Assembly: GCF_014195095.1 (NCBI RefSeq)
Contig: NZ_JACIBC010000003.1
Location: 496,001 to 560,000, forward strand
Source of the DNA: Rhizobium sp. BK602
Lineage (GTDB): Bacteria; Pseudomonadota; Alphaproteobacteria; Rhizobiales; Rhizobiaceae
Direction of reading: 5' to 3'
Length of the DNA: 64,000 nt
A program made the translations under genes and the position numbers. Numbering within the stretch: the stretch's first letter is position 1; the number at the start of each line of letters is the position of its first letter. Of this stretch, positions 1 to 10,707 are shown in pieces. A model generated the notes under the pieces. That model was not told the DNA's origin and made no database searches. It saw nothing but the letters and a program-made list of their open reading frames with translations.

Positions 1-497
1 GCCAGCCCTTTACGGCGGGCGACGCCATGTTCATGCGCAACTGGTCCTATGTCTATCCGATCGCGCAGGACCCGAAGGCCTCGCATGTCGTCGACAAGGT
101 GGCCGTCGCGCCGCTGCCGCATTTCGCGGGCGGGAAAAGTGCCGCCTGTCTCGGCGGCTACCAGCTTGGGGTCAACGCCAACTCGAAGAAGCGGGAAGCG
201 GCGATCGAGTTCCTGACGTGGATGTCATCTCCGGAAACACAGACGCGTCTCGCCCTGAACTTCGGCCTCGCGCCGTCGCGTCCGGCGATCTTCCAGGATG
301 CGAAGCTGAAGGCCGAGCAGCCCTTCATGGCCAGCCTGCAAAACGTCTTTACCGGCGCCACGCCGCGGCCGATCACGCCGCAATATGCCAAGGTGACGCT
401 GGCGCTGCAGTCGAGCATTTCCAAAGCGCTGGTCAGCGGCAATGTGGAAGCCGAGCTCAAGGCCGCCGCCGAACAGATCAACAAGATCGTTGCCTGA
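1..497 (+). CDS. ABC transporter sugar-binding protein, C-terminal part (5' end outside window)
   Basis: The reading frame is open from the first bases and ends at TGA 495-497, so only about the last 165 residues are seen. The sequence has the C-terminal features of family 1 (CUT1) periplasmic solute-binding proteins: the GDAMFMRNWSYVYP stretch, a Gly-rich segment around GGKSAACLGGYQLGV, and a final helix ending in EQINKIVA. It should bind a sugar in the periplasm and deliver it to the two permeases that follow. The next gene starts at 499, one base after this stop. The ligand cannot be read from the sequence. Confidence 0.9.
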   Translation, partial: QPFTAGDAMFMRNWSYVYPIAQDPKASHVVDKVAVAPLPHFAGGKSAACLGGYQLGVNANSKKREAAIEFLTWMSSPETQTRLALNFGLAPSRPAIFQDAKLKAEQPFMASLQNVFTGATPRPITPQYAKVTLALQSSISKALVSGNVEAELKAAAEQINKIVA

Positions 498-498
498 C

Positions 499-1431
499 AT
501 GGCGGCCGCAGGCACGGTCGCCATATCCGACCGAACTCCGAAAACCGGGAGGGCGCTGCCAAGCGCCCTCTGGCCCTGGCTGCTGTTGCTGCCGGCCTTC
601 ATGTCTCTTGCCTCCGTTTCCTTCTATCCGATCGTCAACGGCGTCTACCTGTCCTTCACCAACAGGTCGCTGATCACGCAGGACAATGATTTCGTCGGCT
701 TTGCCAATTACCTGCAGCTACTGGCCGATCCACCGTTCTGGAACGCCTGGTGGCATACGATCTGGTTCACCGTCGCCTCGACGGGACTGGAGACCCTGAT
801 CGGCCTCGCCATGGCGCTGATCCTCTGCGAGACCTTCGTGGGTCGTGGCATCATCCGCGCGGCGATGCTGGTTCCCTGGGCGATGCCGACGGTCGTCACC
901 TCGAAAATGTTCGGATGGCTGTTCGACGGGCAGCATGGCATCATCAATTTCATCCTGCTTCACCTCGGGCTGATCGATCAGAACGTCAACTGGTACGGCT
1001 CGCCCGATACGGCGCTGACGACGATCATTCTCGCCGATGTCTGGAAGACGACCCCCTTCATGGCGCTGCTGTTGCTGACCGGGCTTCAGACCGTTCCGAA
1101 ATCGCTGATCGAGGCGGCGCGCATGGACGGCGCCAGGGCCTGGACGATCTTCTGGAATATCCGCCTGCCGCTGCTGCTGCCGACCCTACTGATCGCCGGT
1201 CTTTTCCGAGCGCTGGATGCATTTCGCGTCTTCGATCTGGTCTATGTTCTGACCGGCGGCGGCCCGGCCGATTCCACGGAAACACTGTCGACGCTGTCCT
1301 ACAAGGTTCTCTTCTCGACCTTGCAGTTCGGCTACGGCTCGGCGGTCTCGACCGCCATGTTCATCACCGAGGGGCTGATCGCCGTGGTGTTCTGCCTCTT
1401 CCTCATCCGCCAGATCAGGAAGACGACATGA
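499..1431 (+). CDS. Sugar ABC transporter permease, MalF/UgpA type
   Basis: A 310-residue inner-membrane protein with about six hydrophobic segments and the binding-protein-dependent permease EAA loop (EAARMDGARAWTIFWNI, about residues 205-221), which contacts the ATPase. The ATG at 499 lies one base after the preceding stop; a longer frame reaches 442 but would overlap the binding-protein gene. Its stop overlaps the next start in an ATGA at 1428-1431. Carbohydrate uptake (CUT1) family, first permease of the operon. Confidence 0.93.
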   Translation: MAAAGTVAISDRTPKTGRALPSALWPWLLLLPAFMSLASVSFYPIVNGVYLSFTNRSLITQDNDFVGFANYLQLLADPPFWNAWWHTIWFTVASTGLETLIGLAMALILCETFVGRGIIRAAMLVPWAMPTVVTSKMFGWLFDGQHGIINFILLHLGLIDQNVNWYGSPDTALTTIILADVWKTTPFMALLLLTGLQTVPKSLIEAARMDGARAWTIFWNIRLPLLLPTLLIAGLFRALDAFRVFDLVYVLTGGGPADSTETLSTLSYKVLFSTLQFGYGSAVSTAMFITEGLIAVVFCLFLIRQIRKTT

Positions 1432-2264
1432 ACGACAGCCGCTCCACGCTACAAAGCGTCATGATCTATCTTGGCGCCCTCCTCATTCTCGTCTGGTCGG
1501 CCGGCCCGTTCCTCTGGCAGTTCTCGACGTCGTTCCAGCTTGACAAGGCGCTGACGGAGGGGACGCCGTCTCTCATCCCCAACCCCTTTACGCTGGAGCA
1601 CTATTACAATGCCTTCGTGGAAAAGGGTCTGCACCACTATGTCTGGAATTCGCTGGTCGTATCGCTGGCGACGACGGCACTCTGCCTGATCGTCGGCTCG
1701 CTGGCCGCCTTCGCGCTGTCGCGCCTCGATGTGAAGGGCCGTTTCGGCATATTGACGGTGATCCTGTCGGTCTCGATGTTCCCGCAGATCGCCCTCGTCG
1801 GGCCGCTCTATCTCATCGCCTCAGACCTCGGCCTTCTGGATACCTACACCGCCCTCGTCATCACCTATCTGGCGCTTGGGCTGCCGCTCGTGACCTGGGT
1901 GCTGTTCGGCTATTTCGAGACGCTGCCGCGCGAGATCGACGAAGCCGCGCGCATGGACGGCGTCGGCGTCGTCGGCCTGCTCTGGCACATCATCCTGCCG
2001 ATGTCGCTGCCGAGCCTGGTGACCACGGGCCTGCTCGCCTTCATCACCGCCTGGAACGAATTCCTGTTCGCGCTGGCCTTCACGTCGGACAGCAGCAGCC
2101 AGACCATTCCGGTGGGCATCGCCAATTTCACCAATCAATACTACGTGCCCTGGGGAGACATCGCCGCCGCCTCGGCTGTCGTCACCGTGCCGCTGATTGT
2201 TTTGGTCCTCTTCTTCCAACGCCACATCATCGAAGGCCTGACACAGGGCGGAATCAAGGAATGA
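1428..2264 (+). CDS. Sugar ABC transporter permease, MalG/UgpE type
   Basis: A 278-residue membrane protein, partner of the preceding permease. It has an N-terminal membrane segment (about residues 10-28), several further hydrophobic helices, and the EAA loop (EAARMDGVGVVGLLWHI, about 170-186). The C-terminal helix VTVPLIVLVLFFQRHIIEGLTQG is typical of MalG-like proteins. The start overlaps the previous stop and the stop overlaps the next start by 4 nt, so translation is probably coupled. A much longer upstream frame to 750 is only antiframe sequence of the previous permease. Confidence 0.93.
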   Translation: MNDSRSTLQSVMIYLGALLILVWSAGPFLWQFSTSFQLDKALTEGTPSLIPNPFTLEHYYNAFVEKGLHHYVWNSLVVSLATTALCLIVGSLAAFALSRLDVKGRFGILTVILSVSMFPQIALVGPLYLIASDLGLLDTYTALVITYLALGLPLVTWVLFGYFETLPREIDEAARMDGVGVVGLLWHIILPMSLPSLVTTGLLAFITAWNEFLFALAFTSDSSSQTIPVGIANFTNQYYVPWGDIAAASAVVTVPLIVLVLFFQRHIIEGLTQGGIKE

Positions 2265-3088
2265 CAACAATGACCAAAGCCATAAAGGTCGGCTGCCAGA
2301 CATTTACATGGGAGATGCTCGGCAAGGCCTGGACCGGAACGCCCGACGACCTCATCTCGGCCATTGCCGCCGGCGGCTATTCCGGCATCGAGATCACCGA
2401 CACGATGATCGGCCGCTATGCCGACCAGCCCGGCGAGTTCGCAAAAGCACTGAAGGATAGCGGCTTGCAGCTCGTCTCCTTCGCCTTTGGCTCCAAAAGC
2501 GGCTTCACCGTTGCCGACGCCATGAAGGACGATCTGACCGCCGCGCAGCGCTGGATCGACTATGCCGCGCAGTTTCCCGGCGCGCTCGTCTCGATCGGCT
2601 CGGCGACCGTCGTCTCCGAAGGGCCGCGCGACGACAAGTTTGCCATCGCCGCCGAGTTCTACAATCGTGCCGGCGCGCTCGGCAAGGCGTCCGGCGTCGA
2701 TGTCGCCGTCCATCCGAGTTCACACCACAATACGCTCCTCTTCAACCGCGCCGACTACGACCGTATCTTCGCGCTGCTCGATCCGGAGCTGGTCGGCTGG
2801 GTGCCCGATACCGGCCATATATTGCGCGGACACGAGGACATGCTCGACACCATGCGCACCTATCGGGACCGCATCCGCTACCTGCACCTCAAGGACGTCG
2901 ATGCCAATGATCGCTGGGCGATGCTCGGCAAGGGTGTCCTCGATACGCCGGCGGTGATCGAGCTCGTCGCGAGCGCGCCGCTCTTCAACGGCTGGCTGGT
3001 GCTCGAGGAGGAATCGGAGACGGCCGGAGCCGATCCCGCCGCGGCAGTGAAGGTCAATCGCGAAACCATGCGCGGCTACGGAGCTTGA
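2261..3088 (+). CDS. Sugar phosphate isomerase/epimerase-like TIM-barrel protein (IolE/xylose isomerase-like)
   Basis: A 275-residue cytoplasmic AP-endonuclease-2/xylose-isomerase-like TIM barrel. The metal-site signatures are PDTGH (about 187-191), YLHLKD (about 208-213) and LEEESE near 248. At the strand where many relatives carry the first Glu ligand it has AVHPSSHHN, more like the His-rich segment of 2-keto-myo-inositol dehydratase IolE. It may dehydrate, isomerise or cleave a keto-sugar made by the Gfo/Idh dehydrogenase encoded 10 bp downstream. The start overlaps the permease stop; the substrate is unknown. Confidence 0.85.
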   Translation: MTTMTKAIKVGCQTFTWEMLGKAWTGTPDDLISAIAAGGYSGIEITDTMIGRYADQPGEFAKALKDSGLQLVSFAFGSKSGFTVADAMKDDLTAAQRWIDYAAQFPGALVSIGSATVVSEGPRDDKFAIAAEFYNRAGALGKASGVDVAVHPSSHHNTLLFNRADYDRIFALLDPELVGWVPDTGHILRGHEDMLDTMRTYRDRIRYLHLKDVDANDRWAMLGKGVLDTPAVIELVASAPLFNGWLVLEEESETAGADPAAAVKVNRETMRGYGA

Positions 3089-3098
3089 GGAAGAAGAG

Positions 3099-4175
3099 AT
3101 GATCGAGAAGGAAAATCGCCGTCTTCGCGTGGGCGTTCTCGGCTGCGGACCGATCGCCCAGTTCGCGCATCTGGAATCCTGCGTCAAAGCCAGGAATGCC
3201 GATCTCTACGCCATCTGCGACGCGGCTCCCGACCTGTTGGCGAGGATGGGCGCGACATACGAACCGCAAAAGACCTTCGAAGATTACGACGCCATGCTGG
3301 CGGACCCCGAGCTGGAGGCGGTGATCGTCGCCACCTCCGATGCCTATCATGTGCCGATGTCGATCAAGGCGCTTGAAGCCGGCAAGCATGTGCTCTGCGA
3401 AAAGCCGATCGGCGTGTCCGTCGAGGAAGGCCAGCAGCTTGCGCATGCCGTGAAGCGCTCGGGCAAGATCCTGCAGGTCGGGCACATGAAGCGCTTCGAT
3501 CCGGCGTTGGAAGCCGCCCGCGATTTCGTGCGCGACGATATCGGCCAGATCTTCGCGCTGAAGGCCTGGTATTGCGATTCCACCCACCGCTACACCAACA
3601 CCGATGCCGTGCAGCCGCTGCCGATCACCAGCAAGCTTGCCCGCAAGCCGGCCGGCAATCCCAAGGCCGATCTCCGGCAATATTTCATGCTGGCGCATGG
3701 GTCGCACCTGGTCGATACCGCCCGCTTCTTCTGCGGCGAGATCGTCGCCGTCCGCGCCCGCCTGCTGGAACGCGCCGGCGCCTATTGCTGGTTCGTCGAG
3801 ACCGAATTCGCCAACGGCGCGCTCGGCCATCTCGACCTGACGGTCGCCGTGCGCATGGATTGGCACGAAGGCTTCCAGCTCTATGGCGAAAACGGCTCCG
3901 TTCTCGCCAAGACCTTCAACCCCTGGTATTTCCGCTCCAGCGAAGTCGAAATCTTCCACGAGAAGGATGCGACGAGCCGCAAGCCGCTCGGCGCCGACGG
4001 ACACTTCTTCCGCCGCCAGCTCGAAGGCCTCGCCGATACGGCCCTGAAAGGGGTGCCGCAGCGCGGCGCCGATGTCGAGGACGGCATCGCCTCCATCCGG
4101 GCCATGGTGGCGATCGCTCGCTCCGTCGAGACGGGCGAGCGCGTCGAACTGGCATCGGTGACGGGGGCCGTCTGA
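3099..4175 (+). CDS. Gfo/Idh/MocA family NAD(P)-dependent sugar dehydrogenase
   Basis: A 358-residue cytoplasmic oxidoreductase. The Rossmann GxGxxA loop is LGCGPIAQFAH near residues 14-24, and the catalytic EKP motif appears as CEKPIG near residue 101. The C-terminal half is the usual beta-sheet substrate domain, with a His-rich helix LAHGSHLVDTARFF. An SD-like GAGGAAGAAG precedes ATG 3099. The family oxidises or reduces a sugar hydroxyl (often C3 or C2). Sitting between two TIM-barrel genes it resembles the IolG-IolE-IolI logic or keto-glycoside degradation, but the substrate cannot be named. Confidence 0.9.
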   Translation: MIEKENRRLRVGVLGCGPIAQFAHLESCVKARNADLYAICDAAPDLLARMGATYEPQKTFEDYDAMLADPELEAVIVATSDAYHVPMSIKALEAGKHVLCEKPIGVSVEEGQQLAHAVKRSGKILQVGHMKRFDPALEAARDFVRDDIGQIFALKAWYCDSTHRYTNTDAVQPLPITSKLARKPAGNPKADLRQYFMLAHGSHLVDTARFFCGEIVAVRARLLERAGAYCWFVETEFANGALGHLDLTVAVRMDWHEGFQLYGENGSVLAKTFNPWYFRSSEVEIFHEKDATSRKPLGADGHFFRRQLEGLADTALKGVPQRGADVEDGIASIRAMVAIARSVETGERVELASVTGAV

Positions 4176-4993
4176 TGCAGGTCGGGATCTTCGCCAAGAC
4201 CTTTGCCGGAACCGATCCGCTCGGCGTGCTCGGCGCCGTTCGCGACAGCGGCTATGCCGCCACCCAGTTCAATCTCGCCTGCTGCGGACTGCCTTCCATG
4301 CCGGATGCCGTGCCGGATGCCACCGTGGCGGCGACCCGCGCTGCGTCGAAGGCAACGGGCATCTCTCTCGTCGCCCTGTCCGGCACCTACAACATGGCTC
4401 ATCCCGACATATCGGTGCGGCAAACGGGCTTCCGCCAGCTCGCCGTTGTCATCAGGACCGCCGCGGAGCTCGCTATTCCGCTCGTGACGCTTTGCACCGG
4501 CACCCGCCATGCCAGCGATCAATGGGCGCATCATCCCGACAATGCCGACCCTTCCGCATGGGCCGACATGGCGGAAGAGATGTCGAAGGCGCTGGCGCTG
4601 GCGGAAGAGCATGGCGTCAATCTCGGCATCGAGCCGGAACAGGCCAATATCGTCACCTCGGCTGCCGATGCCAGGCGGCTGATCGAAGAGATGGGATCGA
4701 AGAGGCTGCGCATCGTCCTCGATCCCGCCAATCTCTTCGAAAGCGCAACGCCGGCGGAAGCGCGCATCATCGTCGCGCAAGCCGTGGACACCGCCGCCGG
4801 GCATATCGCCATGGCCCATGCCAAGGATCGTCATGCCGATGGGCGCTTCGCGACCGCCGGAACCGGCGTTGTCGACTTCCGCGATTTCATCGCCCGGCTG
4901 ACATCGACAGGCTTCGACGGACCGCTCGTCACCCATGGCCTTTCGGTAGCGGAAGCGCCTGACGTTGCCGCCTTCCTCAAGGGGCTGCTCTGA
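4175..4993 (+). CDS. Sugar phosphate isomerase/epimerase family TIM-barrel protein (second)
   Basis: A 272-residue xylose-isomerase-like TIM barrel. Visible metal-site signatures are LGIEPEQ (first Glu, about residue 152), IVLDPANLF (Asp, about 182) and MAHAKDRHADGRF (His, about 211). The last barrel strand reads PLVTHGLS where a Glu ligand is usual, so the fourth ligand may be changed. The ATG at 4175 overlaps the TGA of the dehydrogenase gene (TGATG); the frame extends upstream to 3572 but that is shadow sequence. Probably acts with the preceding dehydrogenase on the same keto-sugar. Confidence 0.85.
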   Translation: MQVGIFAKTFAGTDPLGVLGAVRDSGYAATQFNLACCGLPSMPDAVPDATVAATRAASKATGISLVALSGTYNMAHPDISVRQTGFRQLAVVIRTAAELAIPLVTLCTGTRHASDQWAHHPDNADPSAWADMAEEMSKALALAEEHGVNLGIEPEQANIVTSAADARRLIEEMGSKRLRIVLDPANLFESATPAEARIIVAQAVDTAAGHIAMAHAKDRHADGRFATAGTGVVDFRDFIARLTSTGFDGPLVTHGLSVAEAPDVAAFLKGLL

Positions 4994-5823
4994 TGGGAAC
5001 GGTGACGGCTTTCATGCGCGGCGACGCCAGCCTTGCCATCTTCGACGGCGGACAAGGGCTTCCGGTTGTCTTCCAGCATGGTTTGGGGGGCGACGAGACA
5101 CAGGTCGCGCAAACCTTTCCGGCCGGCGCGGGCGCCCGCCGCATCACCGTCGAGTGCCGCGGGCACGGCGCGTCCTCGCTCGGCAGCACGCGCCCCTTCT
5201 CGCTCAGCATGTTTGCCGAGGATGTGCTGGCGGCGGCAAGCGAGCGCGGTTTCGATCGCCTCATTGTGGGCGGTATCTCCATGGGCGCCGCACTGGCGCT
5301 GCATCTGGCGCATCATCATGCCGAACGGGTCGCCGGGCTCATTCTCGTGCGCCCGGCCTGGAGCTTTGCCGCCTCCCCGGACAATCTGGAGCCGATCCGC
5401 ACCGCCGCCGCGCTGATCCGCTCCCATCCCGCCCCGGAGGCAAAAGAGCGCTTCATCGCCTCCGAGACCGGCCGGCGCATCGAGGCAAACGCACCCGATA
5501 ATTTTGCCTCGCTGCTCGGCTATTTCGACCGCCCCGACGCCGCCGCCTTTGCATCCGTGCTGGCCGATATCGCGGCTGATGGACCGGGCGTGTCGCGGGC
5601 AGCGGCCGCCGCGCTTGCGATCCCGACCCTTGTCATCGGCAATGAGCAGGACGCGATCCATCCTCTTGCCTGCGCGCACATGCTCGCCGGCACCATTCCC
5701 GGCGCGAGCTTTGTCGAAGTCACCCCCAAGGCAGCCGACAAACAACGGCATTTTGCCGAAGTCCAGGACGCCGTCACCCGTTTCCTCGCATCCAAGACAA
5801 TCCGGAGCCTTGCCCTATCATGA
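4993..5823 (+). CDS. Alpha/beta hydrolase
   Basis: A 276-residue alpha/beta-hydrolase fold protein. The oxyanion-hole motif QHGLGG lies near residues 29-34, the nucleophile elbow GGISMGAA near 93-100, an acid candidate is the Asp of NEQDAIHP near 219, and the catalytic His candidate is in KQRHF near 250. It starts in a TGATG overlap with the previous gene and ends overlapping the next start by 4 nt. In this operon it could open a lactone or deacylate a sugar; it also resembles 3-oxoadipate enol-lactonase-type hydrolases. No signal peptide. Confidence 0.87.
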   Translation: MGTVTAFMRGDASLAIFDGGQGLPVVFQHGLGGDETQVAQTFPAGAGARRITVECRGHGASSLGSTRPFSLSMFAEDVLAAASERGFDRLIVGGISMGAALALHLAHHHAERVAGLILVRPAWSFAASPDNLEPIRTAAALIRSHPAPEAKERFIASETGRRIEANAPDNFASLLGYFDRPDAAAFASVLADIAADGPGVSRAAAAALAIPTLVIGNEQDAIHPLACAHMLAGTIPGASFVEVTPKAADKQRHFAEVQDAVTRFLASKTIRSLALS

Positions 5824-6545
5824 CATCCAAACCCCTTTCAGGCCCGGCGGCCATCGCAGCACTCCCCCGCAACCGGCTGCTCGGCGAGTTCTCGCTCTGG
5901 TCCGCCGACCTCGCCAACATGGAGGCAGACCTCAAGCGCATCGAGCCCTATGTCGACCTGCATCATATCGATGTCGCGGACGCGCGCTTCACACCGGGCT
6001 TCCTGTTCTTCCCCGATTTCGTCGCCCGCATCGCCAAATCGACCGCCAAACCGATCCATGTCCATCTGATGGTCGAGGCCGAAATCGTGGAGGAGCAGAC
6101 GCGCCAGTTCATCGATGCCGGCGCCGATCTTATCAGCGTTCACGCCGAGAACGGCGAAGCGGGCCTGCGGGCCGTGGCGCTTGCAAAGGAGCTCGGCGCG
6201 GGGGCGGGCGTCGTGTTGCGGCTGGAAACGCCCGTCTCGGCGATCAGGCCTTTCATCGATCATGTCGCCTTCGTCACCCTGCTCGGCACCTCGATCGGCG
6301 TCAAAGGCCAGAGCCTTTCCGAAAAAGCCTGCGACCGGCTGATCGAGGCACGTACCCTCCTGAGACAGTCTGGCCGGGAGGATCGGGTGATCCTGGCGGC
6401 CGATGGCGGCATTCGCGAGCAGACGGTGCCGGAGCTCAGGGCCGCCGGGGCGCAGACCGTCGTTCTCGGGTCGCTCGCCTTCGGCGACAAGGATCTCGGC
6501 AAGCGGATCGAATGGCTGCATGGGCTGGAGCGCCGCATTCCGTGA
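5820..6545 (+). CDS. Ribulose-phosphate 3-epimerase family protein
   Basis: A 241-residue TIM barrel of the pentulose/hexulose-phosphate 3-epimerase family. The metal/catalytic signatures are present: FSLWSADL (about 24-31), HID (H49-D51), HVHLMVE (H82) and AADGGI (D195). It carries about 15 extra N-terminal residues compared with Rpe, and variant residues beside the motifs (HHIDVADARF for the usual HVDVMDG), so the substrate may be an unusual ketose phosphate such as a hexulose 6-phosphate. Coupled by overlap to both neighbours, next to the ROK kinase that could supply the phosphosugar. Confidence 0.88.
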   Translation: MTSKPLSGPAAIAALPRNRLLGEFSLWSADLANMEADLKRIEPYVDLHHIDVADARFTPGFLFFPDFVARIAKSTAKPIHVHLMVEAEIVEEQTRQFIDAGADLISVHAENGEAGLRAVALAKELGAGAGVVLRLETPVSAIRPFIDHVAFVTLLGTSIGVKGQSLSEKACDRLIEARTLLRQSGREDRVILAADGGIREQTVPELRAAGAQTVVLGSLAFGDKDLGKRIEWLHGLERRIP

Positions 6546-7571
6546 AAAAGGTCGCCCTCGCCTTCGATCTTGGTGGAACGGAACTTCGCGCCGCATTGGT
6601 GGACGAGGACGGAAACCTTCTGTCGTTTTCCGCCGTGCCGACGCAAGCGGCCGGAGGGCCGGACGCCGTGATCCGGCAGATCGAGCTGCTGGCGGCGGCG
6701 GTGGCGGCCGAAACGCCCGATCTTGTCCCTGTCGGCATCGGGATCGGCGCTCCCGGCCCCCTCGATCCGGAAGCCGGCGTCGTCATTGCGGCGCCGACCC
6801 TGACCGGATGGCACGAGGTTCCACTGGCCGACATTCTCTCCAACCGTTTCCAACTGCCGGTGCGGCTCGAAAACGATGCGAACGCGGCGGCGGTCGGCGA
6901 ATGGCGTTATGGCGCCGGCCGCGGCGCCAGATCGATCGTATTCGTCACCGTCTCCACCGGCATCGGCGGCGGCGTCATCGCCGATGGCCGAATCTTGCAC
7001 GGCAGGCGGGGTCTTGCCGCCGAAATCGGCCATATGACGATCACCAACGAGGGCGAGCGGTGCTTTTGCGGCGCCATCGGCTGTTTCGAAGCCGTCGCCT
7101 CCGGCACCGCGCTTGGCCGCCGCGCCACGGCACACACGCAGCCATTCGACGGATCGATGCTGCGTGCGCTTTCGGCCGAGGCCGACGTGACGGGCCGCAA
7201 CGTGGTCGATGCCGCGCGCAGGGGCGATGCACAGGCGTTGGAGTTGCTGGAAGCGGAGGCGCGATGGTTGGGGATCGGCTTCACCAACCTGCTGCATCTC
7301 TATTCCCCGGACCTGCTGGTGATGGGCGGCGGCATATCCCATGGCTTCGATCTTCTGCACGACCTTATCACGGCGACGATCCGTGACCGCGCCATGCCGG
7401 CCTATCGCGATGTGCCGATCGTTCCCGCCCTGCTCGGCCGCCATGCCGGCCTGATCGGCGCGGCAAGCCTCGTTCTGGAGAGTGATGCAGCGACCCATTC
7501 CGAAACGCCGGGCCTAACAGATCCGGCTGATTCCGACGCGGCTTCGTCCGCGGCTAGAAAGGAGGCCAGCA

Positions 7572-7579
<8 letters not shown>
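6542..7579 (+). CDS. ROK family sugar kinase
   Basis: A 345-residue ROK kinase starting at GTG 6542 (GTGA overlap with the previous stop). It has the phosphate-binding DLGGT (residues 9-13), ENDANAAA (about 115), the Zn-site EIGH followed by [10 protein letters not shown], and MGGGIS near the C terminus, so it should be an active sugar kinase rather than a repressor (no N-terminal HTH). The last 30 or so residues are a low-complexity Ala/Ser/Asp tail overlapping the SD sequence of the next gene. Probably phosphorylates the imported sugar or its isomer. Confidence 0.9.
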
Positions 7580-8657
<1,078 letters not shown>

Positions 8658-8775
8658 TCGGTTAATCCTACGCCCGCGCAGACCGGCATGCTTCTTGCTC
8701 CTTAGTCACCACTCGCGATCCATCGGCCAGCCGGCCGGGATCACAGGCGGACGTCTCACCCAAAGGAAGGCACTC

Positions 8776-10422
8776 ATGACGCAAACCGATGTCGTTCAAT
8801 CCTCGCAGATCGGCGAACCCGTTCTTTCGGTCAGGAACCTGACCGTCAGCCTGCCGATCGCCATGGAGCGCACGCATGCGGTGCAGGATATCTCCTTCGA
8901 CCTGATGCATGGCGAAATCCTTTGCATCATCGGCGAATCCGGTTCGGGCAAATCGGTGACGGCCAATGCGATCATGGGCCTGCTGCCCTCCATCATCAAA
9001 GTGACGGCGGGCACGATCCACTTCAAGGGCACCGATCTTGTGAGCGCCGACGACGCGACGCTCAGAAGCCTTAGGGGGCGCGCCGTTTCGATCATTTTCC
9101 AGGACCCGCTCTCGGCGCTCAATCCGCTGATGACGATCGGCGACCAAATCGCCGAGGTTCTCGATGCCCATAAGATCGGCACGCCGGAAAGCCGGCGGCA
9201 GAAGGTGAAGGAGCTGCTCGGCGAAGTCGGCCTGCCCGATCCTGATCTTCTCCAGCATCAGTACCCCTTCCGGCTATCTGGCGGACAGCGGCAGCGCGTG
9301 ATGATCGCCATGGCGCTGGCGCTCGATCCGGACGTGCTGATCGCGGACGAACCGACCACGGCGTTGGATGTGACGACGCAGGCCCAGATCCTCGACTTGA
9401 TCCGCAAGATACAGGCGCGCAAGAAGATGAGCGTCATGTTCATCACCCACGATTTTGGCGTGGTCGCCGAGATTGCCGACCGGGTGATCGTCATGGAAAA
9501 GGGTCACCTCGTCGAACAGGGCGCGGCGGCGCAGGTGCTGAACACGCCGGTTCATCCCTACACGCAGCGCCTCATCGCGGCCGTTCCCCGCATGACGACC
9601 GCCGACCGCGAAGCCATTGCCGAAACGCCCGTGGTGCTGGAGGTCGACAAGCTCAACAAGACCTATCGGTCCGGTGGCGGATTCCTGTCGAAATCGCGAA
9701 CGGTGCAGGCGGTGAACGGCGTCAGCTTCTCGATCCGCAAGGGACGCACATTGGGCGTGGTCGGTGAATCCGGCTCCGGCAAATCTTCCCTTGGCCGCGT
9801 GCTGCTGAAGCTCCTGAGTTCCGACAGCGGCCGGATCCTCTTCGACGGCCGCGATATCGCCGGGCTGTCGGATGAGGAGTTCCGGCCGCTGCGTCCCTAT
9901 ATCCAGATGATCTTTCAGGACCCGTTCGCCTCGCTGAACCCGCGCCATACGATTGGCCGCATTCTCACCGTCGGACCGATGGCGCATGGTCTGCCGATGC
10001 ATGAGGCCAAGGCCAAGGCACTGCGCCTTCTCAAGCGCGTCGGCCTCGACGAGGGCGCTTTCGACCGCTTTCCGCATGAATTCTCCGGCGGCCAGCGCCA
10101 GCGCGTCGGCATTGCCAGGGCCTTGATGTTCGACCCCGTGCTGCTGGTTGCCGACGAGGCGGTGTCCGCGCTCGATGTCTCGATCCAGGCGCAGATCCTC
10201 AAGCTTCTTGCGGAAATCCAGCAGGACACCAAGGTGGCGATGATCTTCATCACCCACGACCTGCGCGTCGCCAGCCAGATCTGTGACGAGGTCGCCGTCA
10301 TGTACAAGGGCGAGATCGTCGAGTGTGGCCCGCCTTCGCAGATCTTCCGCGCGCCGGCCCATGCCTATACCCAGCGCCTGCTCGCCGCCATTCCCGGTAG
10401 CGACTGGGAGGCGGCCGGCTGA
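8776..10422 (+). CDS. Peptide/opine-type ABC transporter ATP-binding protein, fused DppD-DppF
   Basis: A 548-residue protein with two complete ABC cassettes. Cassette 1 has Walker [10 protein letters not shown], signature [10 protein letters not shown], Walker [13 protein letters not shown]. Cassette 2 has Walker [10 protein letters not shown], signature [10 protein letters not shown], Walker [13 protein letters not shown]. Each ends with the oligopeptide-transporter C-terminal motif (HPYTQRL, HAYTQRL). ATG 8776 has AAGGAAGG upstream. It should energise the permeases at 15088 and 16049, from which it is separated by regulator and enzyme genes on the same strand. The DEAVSALD in cassette 2 keeps the catalytic Glu. 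Confidence 0.93.
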   Translation: MTQTDVVQSSQIGEPVLSVRNLTVSLPIAMERTHAVQDISFDLMHGEILCIIGESGSGKSVTANAIMGLLPSIIKVTAGTIHFKGTDLVSADDATLRSLRGRAVSIIFQDPLSALNPLMTIGDQIAEVLDAHKIGTPESRRQKVKELLGEVGLPDPDLLQHQYPFRLSGGQRQRVMIAMALALDPDVLIADEPTTALDVTTQAQILDLIRKIQARKKMSVMFITHDFGVVAEIADRVIVMEKGHLVEQGAAAQVLNTPVHPYTQRLIAAVPRMTTADREAIAETPVVLEVDKLNKTYRSGGGFLSKSRTVQAVNGVSFSIRKGRTLGVVGESGSGKSSLGRVLLKLLSSDSGRILFDGRDIAGLSDEEFRPLRPYIQMIFQDPFASLNPRHTIGRILTVGPMAHGLPMHEAKAKALRLLKRVGLDEGAFDRFPHEFSGGQRQRVGIARALMFDPVLLVADEAVSALDVSIQAQILKLLAEIQQDTKVAMIFITHDLRVASQICDEVAVMYKGEIVECGPPSQIFRAPAHAYTQRLLAAIPGSDWEAAG

Positions 10423-10707
10423 GACCACCTCGGCAAATCGAGGTCACAGGCCGGCCCATGCGGCCCGCTTTTGCTCAATTATCACCGTTCGTGCACGCCA
10501 CGGCGACTGCGCATGCCTGAGAAACAGGCAGCCTTCCGCGCTGATTAATTTTTATCTGGTTGGGCGAAAAAATAGTTGCATTTGTCCACTATCCGTCCTT
10601 TCATGAGAATGAAAATTCCAGCGACGATCCGCCGCCGACGATCATGAACCTGCCGCACATGAGGGTGGCAGGAACGGTGTTTCCTTGCCTTTCGAAGGTT
10701 CCGAACC
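10423..10707. other. Intergenic region upstream of the MarR-type regulator
   Basis: 285 bp with no credible gene. It holds a short hairpin just after the ATPase stop (ACCTCG/CGAGGT, 10427-10444), an AT-richer stretch near 10540-10620 that probably contains the promoter of the MarR gene, and an imperfect inverted repeat at 10572-10592 listed separately. Confidence 0.5.
10572..10592. promoter_or_regulatory. Candidate MarR operator
   Basis: Imperfect inverted repeat ATAGTTG...CCACTAT: the outer five base pairs are symmetric and a sixth pair (G10578-C10586) also matches. It lies 116 bp upstream of the MarR-family gene, in an AT-rich part of the gap, as expected for an autoregulatory MarR operator of about 20 bp. 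Single occurrence seen; assignment is inference. Confidence 0.4.

Noticed and set aside
3572..4174. Long N-terminal extension of the second TIM-barrel gene
   Set aside because: The extension lies in a shadow frame of the Gfo/Idh gene and is Arg-rich; the TGATG overlap at 4173-4177 gives the natural start.
10449..10475. Short GGCC/GGCC hairpin followed by GCTTTT after the fused ATPase gene
   Set aside because: Only four base pairs in the stem; too weak to call a terminator.
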